The notes under the pieces: generated by a model
What the model was told of the DNA's origin: nothing
Databases searched by the model: none
Seen by the model: only the letters and a program-made list of their open reading frames with translations
Shown: one piece after another, positions 1 through 9,096 of the stretch
How the letters are laid out: each line of letters starts with the position of its first letter
Position numbering within the stretch: position 1 is the stretch's first letter
Origin: JAEUOS01 sp965279115
GTDB lineage: Bacteria; Pseudomonadota; Gammaproteobacteria; Burkholderiales; JAEUOS01
Direction of reading: 5' to 3'
Length of the DNA: 64,000 nt
Assembly (NCBI GenBank): GCA_965279115.1
Contig: OZ257137.1
Span: forward strand, 3,038,001 to 3,102,000
Made by a program: the position numbers and the translations under genes

Positions 1-1
1 C

Positions 2-553
2 GTGATCGGCGCCTGCGGTGGCGTGATCGCCGGTGTGCTGACCGCGCGCATCGCGATGCTGCGCCACCTGGCCGACCCGGTGCTGCATGGCCTGCGATCG
101 GTGCCGGTGATCGGGCTGGTGCCGCTGGCGATCATCTGGTTCGGTATCGGCGAGGCATCGAAGGTGACATTGATCGCATGGGGCACGTTCTTCCCGGTGT
201 GGATCAGCGCCTTCATCGGCGCGCGTGATGTCAGCGAGGTTTACGTCCGGTCTGCGCAGGCGCTGGGCTCCACGCCGCGTTCCCTGCTGTTCACGGTGGT
301 GCTGCCGGCGGCGCTGCCGCTGGTGCTGGCGGGGCTCAGGCAGTCACTGGCGCTGGCTTTCATCGTGATGGTGGCGGCCGAGTTGGTGGGCGCGCGCGAC
401 GGCCTGGGCCATCTCATCGCCACTTCCCAGCAGCTGTACCGCGTCGACCATGTGCTTGTCGGGCTGGTCACGCTGGGTGCCGTCGGCTTCCTCGCCGATC
501 GTGCATTCGCGCTGTTGCTTGTGAAACTCTTTCCCTGGTACGGACGGACATGA
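2..553 (+). CDS. ABC transporter permease, SsuC/TauC type (5' end outside the window)
   Basis: This is the C-terminal 183 residues of an inner-membrane permease of the nitrate/sulfonate/taurine importer family. The cytoplasmic EAA loop that docks the ATPase is visible around residues 80-110 (ALGSTPRSLLFTVVLPAALP) and is flanked by hydrophobic membrane segments. The start lies upstream of the window. Its stop overlaps the start of the next gene by four bases (ATGA), so the permease and the dioxygenase are very likely co-transcribed. The substrate cannot be read from the sequence. A sulfonate or other small organic acid is suggested only by family and by the TauD-like neighbour. Confidence 0.88.
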   Translation: MIGACGGVIAGVLTARIAMLRHLADPVLHGLRSVPVIGLVPLAIIWFGIGEASKVTLIAWGTFFPVWISAFIGARDVSEVYVRSAQALGSTPRSLLFTVVLPAALPLVLAGLRQSLALAFIVMVAAELVGARDGLGHLIATSQQLYRVDHVLVGLVTLGAVGFLADRAFALLLVKLFPWYGRT

Positions 554-1407
554 ACATCATCGGGCCGCTGAATGCCGACTTCGGCATCGCCGTGGACGGG
601 GTCAGGCTTGCCGAATTCGAGGCGGACGGGCCGGCCCTGCTGGATCTGCTCAACGTGCACGGACTGGTGGCGTTGCGCGGTTGCGAGTTCTCGGAAGAAC
701 AACTGGTCGCCTTCAGCGCCGTGTTTGGCGAGGTGTTCGTCCATTACGTCGGGGAATACCTTTCGCCGCGCCAGCCGGCGATCATGTACCTGTCCAACAA
801 CGTGGTCGACGGCAAGCCGCTGGGCGCGCCCAACAACGGCATTTACTGGCATTCGGACCAGATCTTCCGTGAGCGGCCGTTGATGGCGACGCTGCTCTAT
901 GGCCATGAGGTGCCGGGCAGCGGCGGCAATACCGAGTTTGCCGACATGCGCGCCGCCTTCAGTGCGCTCGATCCATCCATGCAGCAGCGCCTGTTGCCGC
1001 TGAAGGCGGTTCACTCTTTCAGGCGCAGTTACGAGCGCAACTATATTCGGGCCAAACCGCTCACGGCGGAGGACATCGCCGCCAATCCGGATGTGGTGCA
1101 TCCGGTGGTGCGGACGCATCCGGTCACGGGCGCGCAGTCACTGTTTCTTGATCCGGATTCGGTCACCGAGATCGTCGGACTCCCCGCGGCCGAGAGCGAG
1201 GCGCTGCTGGCGCACCTGTACGAGTGGGCGTTTCAGCCGCGTTTCGTCTACTCCCATCCTTGGCTCGAAAAGGAACTGGTCGTCTGGGACAACCGCTGCC
1301 TGATGCACAGGGCCACGTCCTACGACGCTTCCATGCACCGGCGCCTGATGTGGCGCACACAGGTCAAGGGCGACCGGCCTTTCCAGGTGCTTGCGAGGGC
1401 AGCCTAG
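550..1407 (+). CDS. TauD/TfdA-family 2-oxoglutarate-dependent dioxygenase
   Basis: A 285-residue non-heme Fe(II)/2-oxoglutarate dioxygenase. The iron facial triad is visible as His101-x-Asp103 in YWHSDQIF and His253 in RCLMHRATS. The 2-oxoglutarate-binding arginine is in RRLMWRTQ near residue 268. The length matches the TauD/TfdA family. These enzymes hydroxylate a substrate so that sulfite, glyoxylate or a similar group leaves. Here the substrate is unknown. The ATG overlaps the upstream permease stop, so uptake and oxidation of one compound are probably linked. Taurine dioxygenase itself is possible but not established. Confidence 0.88.
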   Translation: MNIIGPLNADFGIAVDGVRLAEFEADGPALLDLLNVHGLVALRGCEFSEEQLVAFSAVFGEVFVHYVGEYLSPRQPAIMYLSNNVVDGKPLGAPNNGIYWHSDQIFRERPLMATLLYGHEVPGSGGNTEFADMRAAFSALDPSMQQRLLPLKAVHSFRRSYERNYIRAKPLTAEDIAANPDVVHPVVRTHPVTGAQSLFLDPDSVTEIVGLPAAESEALLAHLYEWAFQPRFVYSHPWLEKELVVWDNRCLMHRATSYDASMHRRLMWRTQVKGDRPFQVLARAA

Positions 1408-1515
1408 TCGAGCCGTCCGTAAATTGAACGACAATCTGTTTGCTTCCCTCCGCCATGCCGGGCGGTGTGGCCGCCTTGAGCGGACGAACGCGGCACCAAC
1501 GAAGAGAGACAATCC

Positions 1516-2463
1516 ATGAGCACCCATCACACACTGTCCCCCACCCCATCGACCATACACTGGGGCCATTTCGCGGCGTCGCTGCCGCCGGTTCTGCGGG
1601 TCGCGTCCGGCGATACCGTCACCATCGACACCCTGAGCGGCTCGAAGGAGGAGGCGCGACAGGCGGTCAATGTGCTGCCGGAGCATGCCGCGGTCCTGGA
1701 AGCCTGCAAGCCCCTCATGGGCCCGCACATCCTTACCGGGCCGATCTGGGTCGAGGGTGCCGAGCCTGGCGACACGCTCGAGGTGCAGATCGAATCCATC
1801 GAGTTGCGCCAGGACTGGGCCTACAACGCGGTGCGTCCCCTGCGCGGCGGGCTCCCTGAGGATTTCCGCACGCTGCAGATCCTCAACATCCCGATCGATA
1901 TCGAAAAGCGCGAGGCCTACCTCCCGTGGGGGCTGACCCTGCCGCTCAGGCCGTTTTTCGGCATCATGGCCGTGGCGCCGCGCCCCGAGTACGGCATGGT
2001 GTCCTCGATCGAGCCGCGCGAGTACGGCGGCAACATGGACAACAAGGAACTCACCGCCGGCAGCAGCCTGATGCTGCCGGTACAGGTACCGGGTGCCTTG
2101 TTCTCGGTGGGGGATGGCCATGCGGTCCAGGGCGACGGCGAGGTTTCGCTGACCGCGCTCGAAACCGCGCTCACGGGCAAGTTCAGGCTGATCCTGCACA
2201 AGGGCACCGGCTTGCGCTTTCCGCGTGCCATCACCCCGACCCATTACATCGCCATGGGCATGGATGCCGATCTGGACGATGCCGCCAAGCAGGCCCTGCG
2301 CGAGATGATCGTCTGGCTGGGTGAACTCAAGGGATGGTCGGCACTGGATGCGTATGTCACCTGCAGCCTGGCCTGCGACCTGCATGTCACGCAGATCGTC
2401 GATGGCAACAAGGGCGTGCATGCGATGTTCCCGCGCGCGCTGCTCGACAAGGCGTCCGCGTGA
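1516..2463 (+). CDS. Acetamidase/formamidase family protein
   Basis: A 315-residue protein of the FmdA/AmdA family, which hydrolyses short amides to ammonia and the acid. The N-terminal block GPHILTGPIWVEGAEPGD followed by LEVQIESIEL is typical of the family, as is the later acidic/glycine-rich barrel. A purine-rich GAAGAGAGAC precedes the ATG as a ribosome site. It sits 108 bases after the dioxygenase and overlaps the start of the molybdenum hydroxylase FAD subunit by four bases, so it probably acts on an intermediate of the same pathway. The true substrate is not shown by the sequence. Confidence 0.85.
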   Translation: MSTHHTLSPTPSTIHWGHFAASLPPVLRVASGDTVTIDTLSGSKEEARQAVNVLPEHAAVLEACKPLMGPHILTGPIWVEGAEPGDTLEVQIESIELRQDWAYNAVRPLRGGLPEDFRTLQILNIPIDIEKREAYLPWGLTLPLRPFFGIMAVAPRPEYGMVSSIEPREYGGNMDNKELTAGSSLMLPVQVPGALFSVGDGHAVQGDGEVSLTALETALTGKFRLILHKGTGLRFPRAITPTHYIAMGMDADLDDAAKQALREMIVWLGELKGWSALDAYVTCSLACDLHVTQIVDGNKGVHAMFPRALLDKASA

Positions 2464-3329
2464 AACCGGCGCCGTTTCGCTACCATCGCCCGGCGGCGCT
2501 CGCCGAGGCGCTTTCGCTCCTCGCCACGCAGCCGAATGCGCGTGTGCTGGCGGGTGGCCAGTCGCTGGTGCCCATGCTCAACCTGCGCCTTGCGGCACCG
2601 GACGACCTGATCGACATCGGGCGCATCCCTGAGCTTGCCGGGATCCGCGAGCGCGATGGCGTGATTGAGATCGGCGCCATGACGCGCCAGCGCGAGGTGG
2701 AGCATTCCGCCCTGGTGCGCAAACGCCTGCCGCTTCTGGCGCAGGCGATCACGCTGGTCGGGCACCAGCAGACCCGCAACTGGGGAACCGTGGGCGGCAG
2801 CCTGTGCCACCTCGACCCGTCGGCGGAGATTCCGACGGTGGCCATGGCCTTCGATGCCACGCTGGTGGTGCAAAGCGCGCGCGGTCGGCGCGAAGTGCCG
2901 ATGCGCGACTTTGCGCAGGGCTTGATGACCACGGTTCTCGCACCTGAAGAGATGCTCGTCGCGGTGCGCTTTTCGCCCTGGGAAGCAGGGCATGCCTGCG
3001 CCTTTGTCGAGCATTCGCGGCGCCATGGCGATTTCGCGGTCGCCTCCGCCGCGGTGATGATGGCGCGCGACGCCGCCGGCAGGATCGCCCGGCTTTCGCT
3101 CACCCTGGGCGGGACTGCGGTGACGCCAGTGCGCCTTTCCGATGTGGAGGCCGCCTTGCGCGGGCGCCTGCCGGACGCCGAAGCGCTTGAAATGGCCTGT
3201 GCAGCGGTGGCCTCCATTGACGCGATCGACGACAAGTTCGTGCCGGCCTGGTATCGCAGCCGCATCGCCGCGACAATGTTGCGCAGGGCATGGGGTGAGG
3301 CGCTGGCAACGCCGGGAGAGGGAACATGA
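2460..3329 (+). CDS. Molybdenum hydroxylase FAD-binding subunit (CoxM/xanthine dehydrogenase type)
   Basis: A 289-residue FAD subunit of a three-part molybdenum hydroxylase. The two flavin-binding motifs are visible: VLAGGQSLVPML near residue 30 and TVGGSLCHLDPSAE near residue 110. I chose the GTG at 2460, which overlaps the previous stop (GTGA), because the protein then starts with the expected KPAPFRYHRP. The open frame extends 42 codons further upstream without homology. The subunit passes electrons from the 2Fe-2S subunit to FAD. It is followed by the Fe-S and molybdopterin subunits in the order M-S-L, as in cox-like operons. Confidence 0.92.
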   Translation: MKPAPFRYHRPAALAEALSLLATQPNARVLAGGQSLVPMLNLRLAAPDDLIDIGRIPELAGIRERDGVIEIGAMTRQREVEHSALVRKRLPLLAQAITLVGHQQTRNWGTVGGSLCHLDPSAEIPTVAMAFDATLVVQSARGRREVPMRDFAQGLMTTVLAPEEMLVAVRFSPWEAGHACAFVEHSRRHGDFAVASAAVMMARDAAGRIARLSLTLGGTAVTPVRLSDVEAALRGRLPDAEALEMACAAVASIDAIDDKFVPAWYRSRIAATMLRRAWGEALATPGEGT

Positions 3330-3814
3330 ACACGGCAGCGGTGCACCTTTCGATCAATGACAAGCCCGTCGATGCGCAAGTCGAGACCCGCGTCTCGCTG
3401 GCGGATTTCCTGCGGCAGCAGTGCCGCCTCACCGGTACGCACGTCGGCTGCGAGCACGGCGTGTGCGGTGCCTGCACGGTGCTGGTCGACGGCAAGAGCA
3501 CGCGCGCCTGCCTGATGCTGGCCGTACAGGCCGACGGCCGCGCCGTGCACACCGTCGAGAGCCTGGCCGACGGCGCTGCGCTCAACGCCCTGCAGCAGGC
3601 CTTTGCCGACCATCATGCCTTGCAATGCGGCTTTTGCACCTCCGGCATCCTGATGACGCTCACCGAATTGCTGCGTGAAAACCCGGCGCCGGATGAGGCG
3701 CAGGTGCGCGTGGCGCTGTCCGGCAACATCTGCCGCTGCACCGGCTACCAGAACATCGTGGCGGCCACGCTCGACGCTGCCGCGAAGTTGCGCGCGAACG
3801 GAGGCCGGGCATGA
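3326..3814 (+). CDS. Molybdenum hydroxylase 2Fe-2S subunit (CoxS type)
   Basis: A 162-residue electron-transfer subunit with two [2Fe-2S] clusters. The plant-ferredoxin-type site uses Cys42, Cys47, Cys50 and Cys62 (GCEHGVCGACTVLVDG). The C-terminal helical-bundle site is CGFCTSG followed by NICRCTGYQ. The length fits the family exactly. The ATG overlaps the FAD-subunit stop by four bases, and its own stop overlaps the large-subunit start, so the three subunits are translationally coupled. It relays electrons from the molybdopterin centre to FAD. Confidence 0.96.
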   Translation: MNTAAVHLSINDKPVDAQVETRVSLADFLRQQCRLTGTHVGCEHGVCGACTVLVDGKSTRACLMLAVQADGRAVHTVESLADGAALNALQQAFADHHALQCGFCTSGILMTLTELLRENPAPDEAQVRVALSGNICRCTGYQNIVAATLDAAAKLRANGGRA

Positions 3815-6156
3815 GCCGCGGGCTGATCGGTCAGCGCGCGCCGCGCATGGAGGACCCGCGCCTGCTGGCCGGGCAAGGCTGCTATCTCGACGATGTTCCG
3901 GTGCCGGATGCCTTGCATGCGGCCTTTTACCGCAGTGCCTATGCGCACGCGCGCATCCTCTCGGTCGACTGCAGCGCGGCGCGGGCGATCGATGGTGTGG
4001 TGGCGGTCTATGCGGCCAGCGACATGGCCGGGCTGGTCAATTCGCTGCGCCTGCCGATCGCTTTTCCTGAAGGGCAGCTACCGGCGCATGTGATGCCCTA
4101 TGTATTGCCGCCGGCGGAAACCGTGCACGTCGGCGAGGCGCTGGTGATGGTGGTGGCGGCCTCGCGCCATATCGCCGAGGACGCCGTCGATGCGATCCTC
4201 GTCGAGTGCGAACCGCTGCCGGCCGTGGTGGACGCGCGCGAGGTGCTGCGCGAGGATTGCCCGCCGTCGCGCCTTGAAACCGGCACCAAGACCTACAAAC
4301 CCCTGCGCATGGGCTACGGCGACTGCGCGGCGGCCTTCAATGCGGCGCGGCATGTGGTGCGCCAGGAATTGAGCGCGCATCGCGGCGTGGCCAATTCGAT
4401 GGAAGGGCGCGGCGTGCTCGCGCGGCCGGATGCGGCCACCGGCGTGATGACGGTCTGGTCATCGACGCAGATGTCGCATGAGCTGGCGCACACCATCGCG
4501 GGCATGTTGCAGATGAACGAGAACGACGTGCGGGTGATCGCCCCGGACGTCGGCGGCGCGTTCGGCGCTAAGTACCTGGTCTACTCCGAAGAGATCGCGG
4601 TGGCGGCCGCCGCGCACAGCCTCAAGCGGCCGGTCAAGTGGGTGGAGGACCGGCGCGAGCACCTGATCTCCTCGATCCAGGAACGCGACGAGTTCTGGTC
4701 CCTGGAGATCGCCTTCGATGCCGACGCGCGCATCCAGGCGATCCGCGGCCGGCTGGTGCATGACCAGGGTGCCTATGCGCCGCACAGCTACAACGTGCCC
4801 TATAACTCTGTCACTTCGTTGATGGGGCCTTACGCGGTGCCCAATCTCGACATCGAGATCGTGCTGGCGCAAACCAACAAGGTGCCGGTCATTCCGGTGC
4901 GTGGCGCGGGTTACCCGCAGGGCAACTTCGCCATGGAGCGCATGATGGACTGCGCCGCGCGCGAGCTGGGGCTCGACCGTGCGGAAGTGCGGTGCCGCAA
5001 CCTGATCCCGGCCTCGGCCATGCCCTATGCGACGCCACTGAAAAACCGCTCTGGCGCGCCCATCGTCTACGACAGCGGCGATTACCTCAAGGCGCAGGAC
5101 ATCACGCTCGAAGCGGCTGGCTATGCCGGCTTCGCGGCGCGGCGTGCGGCGGCGCGTGCAGAAGGGCGTTACATCGGCATCGGTATCGCGCAGGCGGTCA
5201 AGGGCACCGGCCGCGGACCATTCGAGTCCGCGACCGTGCGAGTGCGTCCATCGGGCTTTGTCGATGTCTACACCGGCGCCCTGGAAATGGGGCAGGGCAT
5301 CCGTACCTCGCTGGCGCAGATCTGCGCCGACGAACTGGGCGTGCCCCAATCGAGCGTGCGGGTGGTCACCGGCGACACCGGCCATATCGCCTATGGCCTG
5401 GGCGGGTTCGCCAGCCGCCAGGCGATCACCGCGGGCACCTCGACACTGCTGGCCGCGCGCGAAGTACGCCAGAAGGCGTTGACGGTCGCCGCGCACATGC
5501 TGGGCGTGCAGGAGGCTGCCCTGCAGATCAAGGCGGGCGTGGTGTCGGTGGAAGGAGACGCTACCCGCAGCCTGACTTTGGCACGCATCGCCGAGCAGTT
5601 GCGCGGGCTGCCCGGCTACGGTTTTCCGCCCGGCGTCAGCGCCGGGCTGGAGGCGACCAACATGTTCCGCATCGATGCGCTGGCCTATGCCAACGCATTC
5701 CACGTGTGCGAAGTGGAGGTCGATATCGATACCGCGGCGGTGCACATCCTGCGCTACGTGGCATTGCATGATTGCGGCAAGCTCATCAACCCGCGCATCG
5801 CCGAAGGGCAGATCGTCGGCTCCATCGTCCACGGCATCGGCAATGCGTTGTTCGAATGGATGGGCTACGACGCCGACGGTACGCCGATCACCACCACGCT
5901 GGCGGACTACCTGCTGCCGACCGCGCCGGAAGTGCCGCACATCGAGCTGTTGTGGACCGAAACCCCCTCGCCCATCAATCCGCTCGGCATCAAGGGCGTG
6001 GCGGAGGCCGGCATCGTCTGCGTGGGTTCGGTGATCGCATCAGCGGTCGAGGATGCGCTGTCGGACTTCAACGTGCGCATTCATGACCTGCCGATCATGC
6101 CGGTGAAGCTGCTGGAGGCGATCGACGCGGGAAGGAGCGCGGCCGCCGGCAAATAG
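3811..6156 (+). CDS. Molybdenum hydroxylase large (molybdopterin-binding) subunit
   Basis: A 781-residue catalytic subunit of the xanthine dehydrogenase/CO dehydrogenase superfamily. Cofactor-contact motifs are VGGAFGAK near residue 247, VRGAGYPQGNFAMER near residue 363, and IKGVAEAG near residue 726, which carries the catalytic glutamate. The second motif is the RGAG form, not the AYRCSFR form of true aerobic CO dehydrogenase, so CO oxidation is unlikely. Hydroxylation of an N-heterocycle, aldehyde or similar substrate is more plausible. KGVAEAG has Ala where most relatives have Gly. No molybdenum-cofactor maturation genes are present nearby. It is the last gene of the plus-strand string. 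Confidence 0.94.
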   Translation: MSRGLIGQRAPRMEDPRLLAGQGCYLDDVPVPDALHAAFYRSAYAHARILSVDCSAARAIDGVVAVYAASDMAGLVNSLRLPIAFPEGQLPAHVMPYVLPPAETVHVGEALVMVVAASRHIAEDAVDAILVECEPLPAVVDAREVLREDCPPSRLETGTKTYKPLRMGYGDCAAAFNAARHVVRQELSAHRGVANSMEGRGVLARPDAATGVMTVWSSTQMSHELAHTIAGMLQMNENDVRVIAPDVGGAFGAKYLVYSEEIAVAAAAHSLKRPVKWVEDRREHLISSIQERDEFWSLEIAFDADARIQAIRGRLVHDQGAYAPHSYNVPYNSVTSLMGPYAVPNLDIEIVLAQTNKVPVIPVRGAGYPQGNFAMERMMDCAARELGLDRAEVRCRNLIPASAMPYATPLKNRSGAPIVYDSGDYLKAQDITLEAAGYAGFAARRAAARAEGRYIGIGIAQAVKGTGRGPFESATVRVRPSGFVDVYTGALEMGQGIRTSLAQICADELGVPQSSVRVVTGDTGHIAYGLGGFASRQAITAGTSTLLAAREVRQKALTVAAHMLGVQEAALQIKAGVVSVEGDATRSLTLARIAEQLRGLPGYGFPPGVSAGLEATNMFRIDALAYANAFHVCEVEVDIDTAAVHILRYVALHDCGKLINPRIAEGQIVGSIVHGIGNALFEWMGYDADGTPITTTLADYLLPTAPEVPHIELLWTETPSPINPLGIKGVAEAGIVCVGSVIASAVEDALSDFNVRIHDLPIMPVKLLEAIDAGRSAAAGK

Positions 6157-6210
6157 CGAGCCAGGCGGACCGCGCGTCACCACGACGGGTGGCGCTGTCT
6201 GTCGTGCCGG

Positions 6211-7278
6211 TCAGGCCAACCAGCGCTCGCGGTTTGCCGAGACGAAGGCGTCGTCGTTCAAGTGCGGGTAAGCCGCGTGCACACGCGTGATCTCTGCGGC
6301 CTGGCCCGGGCTCAGGCCTTCGGCCGGGTCCAGGCACCAGATGCCCTCCAGCAGGCCCTGGCGGCGCAGCACTTCGTGGCAGCCGGCGATGCAGCCGTGG
6401 AAGTGGTGGGCGACGTCGAAGAAGGCGCTGTTGCAATCGGTCACCTGGCTGTCCTGTGCGAGCAGGTCGTCATCGATATGGCCCGCTGCCACGGCGGCGT
6501 GGATGCGCTCGAGGAATTCCACCGCGCGCCTGGTCCACACGCTCCAGTGGCCGAGCAGGCCGCCCCGGATTCGCAGCCGCACATTGCGCCCGTCGCGCGG
6601 AATGTCGAAGGGCAGGGCCAGGTCCAGCACGATATGGTCGTCGTTGCCGGTATAAAGGCTGATGCGCTCTTCCGCGCCGGCCGCGACCACGCCGCGCAGC
6701 ACGTCCAGGGTGCGATAGCGGTTGAAGGGCGCCATCTTGATGGCCACCACGTTGTCGATCGCGGCAAAGCGCTCCCAGAAGCGTGCCGGCAACTCGATGC
6801 CGCCTACCGCCGGCTGCAGGTAAAAGCCCACCAGTGGCATGGCGTCGGCCACCGCGCGGCAGTGTGCGATCAATTCGTCCTCGCTGGCGCCCTTCATCGC
6901 GGCCAGGCTCATGAGCACGGCGTGGTAGCCAAGCTTCTTCGCGATCCCCGCTTCCGTCAGCGCCTGTGCCGTGCGTCCGGCGACGCCGGCGATCATGAAC
7001 AGTGGCCGCCTGCCGCCAACGGGCGTCCAGTCCCGCGCGGTTTGCATGGCCAGCTCCAGCACCGGCTCGTACAGGCCGACCTCGCGAATGGCGAACTGCG
7101 TCGAATGCACGCCGACGGCCAGGCCGCCTGAGCCGGCATCCAGGTAATAGCGCGCCAGGGCACGCTGGCGGCGCACATCGAGCGCGCGGCCGGCGTCGAG
7201 CGCCAGCAGGTGCGCGGGAATCACCGCGCCACGCCGCAGCACGGCCAGCGATTCGGCGGGGATATCGGCGATGCGCAT
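6211..7278 (-). CDS. Dihydrodipicolinate synthase-family aldolase/lyase
   Basis: A 355-residue TIM-barrel protein of the DapA/N-acetylneuraminate lyase superfamily. The Schiff-base lysine is visible in VVAIKMAPFN near residue 181, and the strand with the conserved tyrosine is GFYLQPAVGG near residue 153. It is longer than true DapA (about 290 residues) and lies with catabolic genes, so lysine biosynthesis is unlikely. Cleavage of a 2-keto acid is a more likely role. It starts seven bases after the epimerase gene and is convergent with the molybdenum hydroxylase. The TetR gene upstream on the same strand may control it. Confidence 0.85.
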   Translation of the reverse strand: MRIADIPAESLAVLRRGAVIPAHLLALDAGRALDVRRQRALARYYLDAGSGGLAVGVHSTQFAIREVGLYEPVLELAMQTARDWTPVGGRRPLFMIAGVAGRTAQALTEAGIAKKLGYHAVLMSLAAMKGASEDELIAHCRAVADAMPLVGFYLQPAVGGIELPARFWERFAAIDNVVAIKMAPFNRYRTLDVLRGVVAAGAEERISLYTGNDDHIVLDLALPFDIPRDGRNVRLRIRGGLLGHWSVWTRRAVEFLERIHAAVAAGHIDDDLLAQDSQVTDCNSAFFDVAHHFHGCIAGCHEVLRRQGLLEGIWCLDPAEGLSPGQAAEITRVHAAYPHLNDDAFVSANRERWLA

Positions 7279-7285
7279 GGCGGGT

Positions 7286-8305
7286 TCAGTAGTTGCCGTC
7301 GCGCACTTCGTAGTGCGTGGGCTTGCCCAGCGAATCCATGCCGCGCGAGGTCCAGTCGGCGGTCCAGTCGAGCAGGGTGTCGAGAGACACCTGCGGCTTG
7401 CCGAACAGCGCTTCGGCCCTGGCGCAGTCGATCAGCCACGCGGTTTCGGCCTCGCGGCCGCTGAAGACGGGCGTGACGCCCAGGCGGCGCGCCAGGCCCT
7501 CCGCCGCGGCCCGGATGCTGATGATCGGGCCGCTGACGTTGAGGGCCGAGGTGGGCTTGGTGCAATGGGCCAACGCGCGCAGCGCCCATTCATTGGCGTC
7601 GCCCTGCCAGATGATGTTGGCGTGGCCCATGGCCAGGTCGATGGTTTGCTTCGCCAGTACTTTTGCAGCCAGGTCATGCAGCACACCGTAGCGCATGTCG
7701 ATGGCGTAGGAGAGCCGGATCAGCCGGCCCGCGGTGCCAAAGCGATGCGAGAAATGCTCGAACATGCGTTCGCGCGCCACGCAGGAGTTGGCGTACTCAC
7801 CCGGCGGCGTGGGCGCGACATTCTCTTTCGCGCCGCCGCTGGCGACAGGCACGAACGGGTAGACGCAGGCGGTGGAAAACGCGACGATGCGCGCGGCTTG
7901 AAAGCGTTCCGCCACCAGTGCCGGCACATGCGCATTCATCGCCCAGGTGAGCCATTCGCTGCCTTGCGAGCCGAACTTGCGCCCGGCCATGAACACGATG
8001 TTGGGGACCTCGGGCAGGGCGGCCAGCGCCTCGCGTGAGAGCAGGTCGGCGGCGATGCATTCGACGCCGTGGGATTCGAGCTTTTCACGCAGGCCGGCTT
8101 CGGAGAATCGCGCCACGCCGATCACCCGCCGGTCGCGCGCGGCGCGCTTGGCCATGCGGGCGAGTGTCGGGCCCATCTTGCCGCCCACCCCCAGCACCAT
8201 GATGTCGCCCGGCACACGGGCGAGATCGGCCATCAGGGCGGCCGAAGGCGTGCTCATTACGTCCTCGAGGTGTTCGGCGTCGGAGAACCGGTCTGGAAAG
8301 GTCAT
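7286..8305 (-). CDS. NAD-dependent epimerase/dehydratase family protein (extended SDR)
   Basis: A 339-residue nucleotide-sugar-epimerase-like Rossmann protein. The N-terminal dinucleotide-binding strand reads IMVLGVGGKMGPTLARMA, with a glycine-rich loop. The protein keeps the extended-SDR length, but its active-site YxxxK is unclear to me. An alternative start at 8257 has a better ribosome site (GAGGACGTA before ATG), so the first 16 residues are uncertain. The gene lies between the TetR regulator and the DapA-like aldolase on the same strand with short gaps, suggesting one catabolic operon. The substrate is not known. Confidence 0.8.
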   Translation of the reverse strand: MTFPDRFSDAEHLEDVMSTPSAALMADLARVPGDIMVLGVGGKMGPTLARMAKRAARDRRVIGVARFSEAGLREKLESHGVECIAADLLSREALAALPEVPNIVFMAGRKFGSQGSEWLTWAMNAHVPALVAERFQAARIVAFSTACVYPFVPVASGGAKENVAPTPPGEYANSCVARERMFEHFSHRFGTAGRLIRLSYAIDMRYGVLHDLAAKVLAKQTIDLAMGHANIIWQGDANEWALRALAHCTKPTSALNVSGPIISIRAAAEGLARRLGVTPVFSGREAETAWLIDCARAEALFGKPQVSLDTLLDWTADWTSRGMDSLGKPTHYEVRDGNY

Positions 8306-8330
8306 GGCATCCCGGCCTTGGTCGGCGTTG

Positions 8331-9008
8331 TCAGGTCTTGAACAGGTAGCCCAGCACCAGCTCGGTCATGTGCGCCAGGCGCTCGGCCTTGGCGCGCGGG
8401 GAGAGCAGGTCGCGGCCGAAAATCGCCGACAGGGTGTACTTGTTGCCGAGGTAAAAATAGGTGAGCGATGCGATGGAGATGTACAGCTGCACCGGGTCGA
8501 CCCCGGCGCGGAAAACGCTTTCCTTGCGCCCGCGCTCAAGGATTTCCTCGATCATCGCCACGAAGGGCGAGTGGATGGTGCGCACCTTGGTGGATTTTTC
8601 CAGGTGGCGCGCGCGGTGCAGGTTGGCGCTGTTCAGGAGCGTCATGAACTCCGGGTGTTCGAGGTAATACTCCCAGGTGAAGGCCACCAGCCGGCGGATC
8701 GCCTCGGGCGGATCGATCTCGGTCAGGCGCAGCGCCTTCTCGGCCTCGCGGATGTGCGCGTAGGCGTCTTCGAGCACGGCCAGGAACAGGTCGTCCTTGT
8801 TGCCGAAGTAGTAGTACAGCATGCGCTTGTTGGCGTCGGCCTGCGCTGCGATGCGATCGACGCGGGCGCCACCCAGCCCATGTTCGGCGAACTCCGCCTT
8901 GGCGGCCTCGAGGATGCGCGCGCGCGTGCGCTCCGGGTCGCGCACCAGCTTGGCTGCCGGCTTGTCCGAAGGTCGGCCGGGCGCTTTTGCGGGCAGGTTG
9001 GCTGGCAT
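8331..9008 (-). CDS. TetR/AcrR-family transcriptional regulator
   Basis: A 225-residue one-domain repressor. The helix-turn-helix lies around residues 25-75, with the typical sequence HGLGGARVDRIAAQADANK and then MLYYYFGNKDDLF. The long helical C-terminus would bind the ligand. It is the first gene of the minus-strand group TetR, epimerase, DapA-like aldolase (gap of 25 bases to the epimerase), so it probably controls this operon and possibly the receptor gene upstream. The operator was not identified. Confidence 0.9.
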   Translation of the reverse strand: MPANLPAKAPGRPSDKPAAKLVRDPERTRARILEAAKAEFAEHGLGGARVDRIAAQADANKRMLYYYFGNKDDLFLAVLEDAYAHIREAEKALRLTEIDPPEAIRRLVAFTWEYYLEHPEFMTLLNSANLHRARHLEKSTKVRTIHSPFVAMIEEILERGRKESVFRAGVDPVQLYISIASLTYFYLGNKYTLSAIFGRDLLSPRAKAERLAHMTELVLGYLFKT

Positions 9009-9096
9009 GCCGGGATTGTAACTGCCCGGTTAAACGTCGTGAAACGGGATCGCGGCGCGGGTCCCGGGGTCGGCGGACTTGGGCGCGCCGCCGTAT

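Noticed and set aside
4459..5940. 493-codon frame opposite the molybdenum hydroxylase large subunit
   Set aside because: It is a by-product of high GC and lies entirely antisense to a gene with clear motifs; no recognisable domain.
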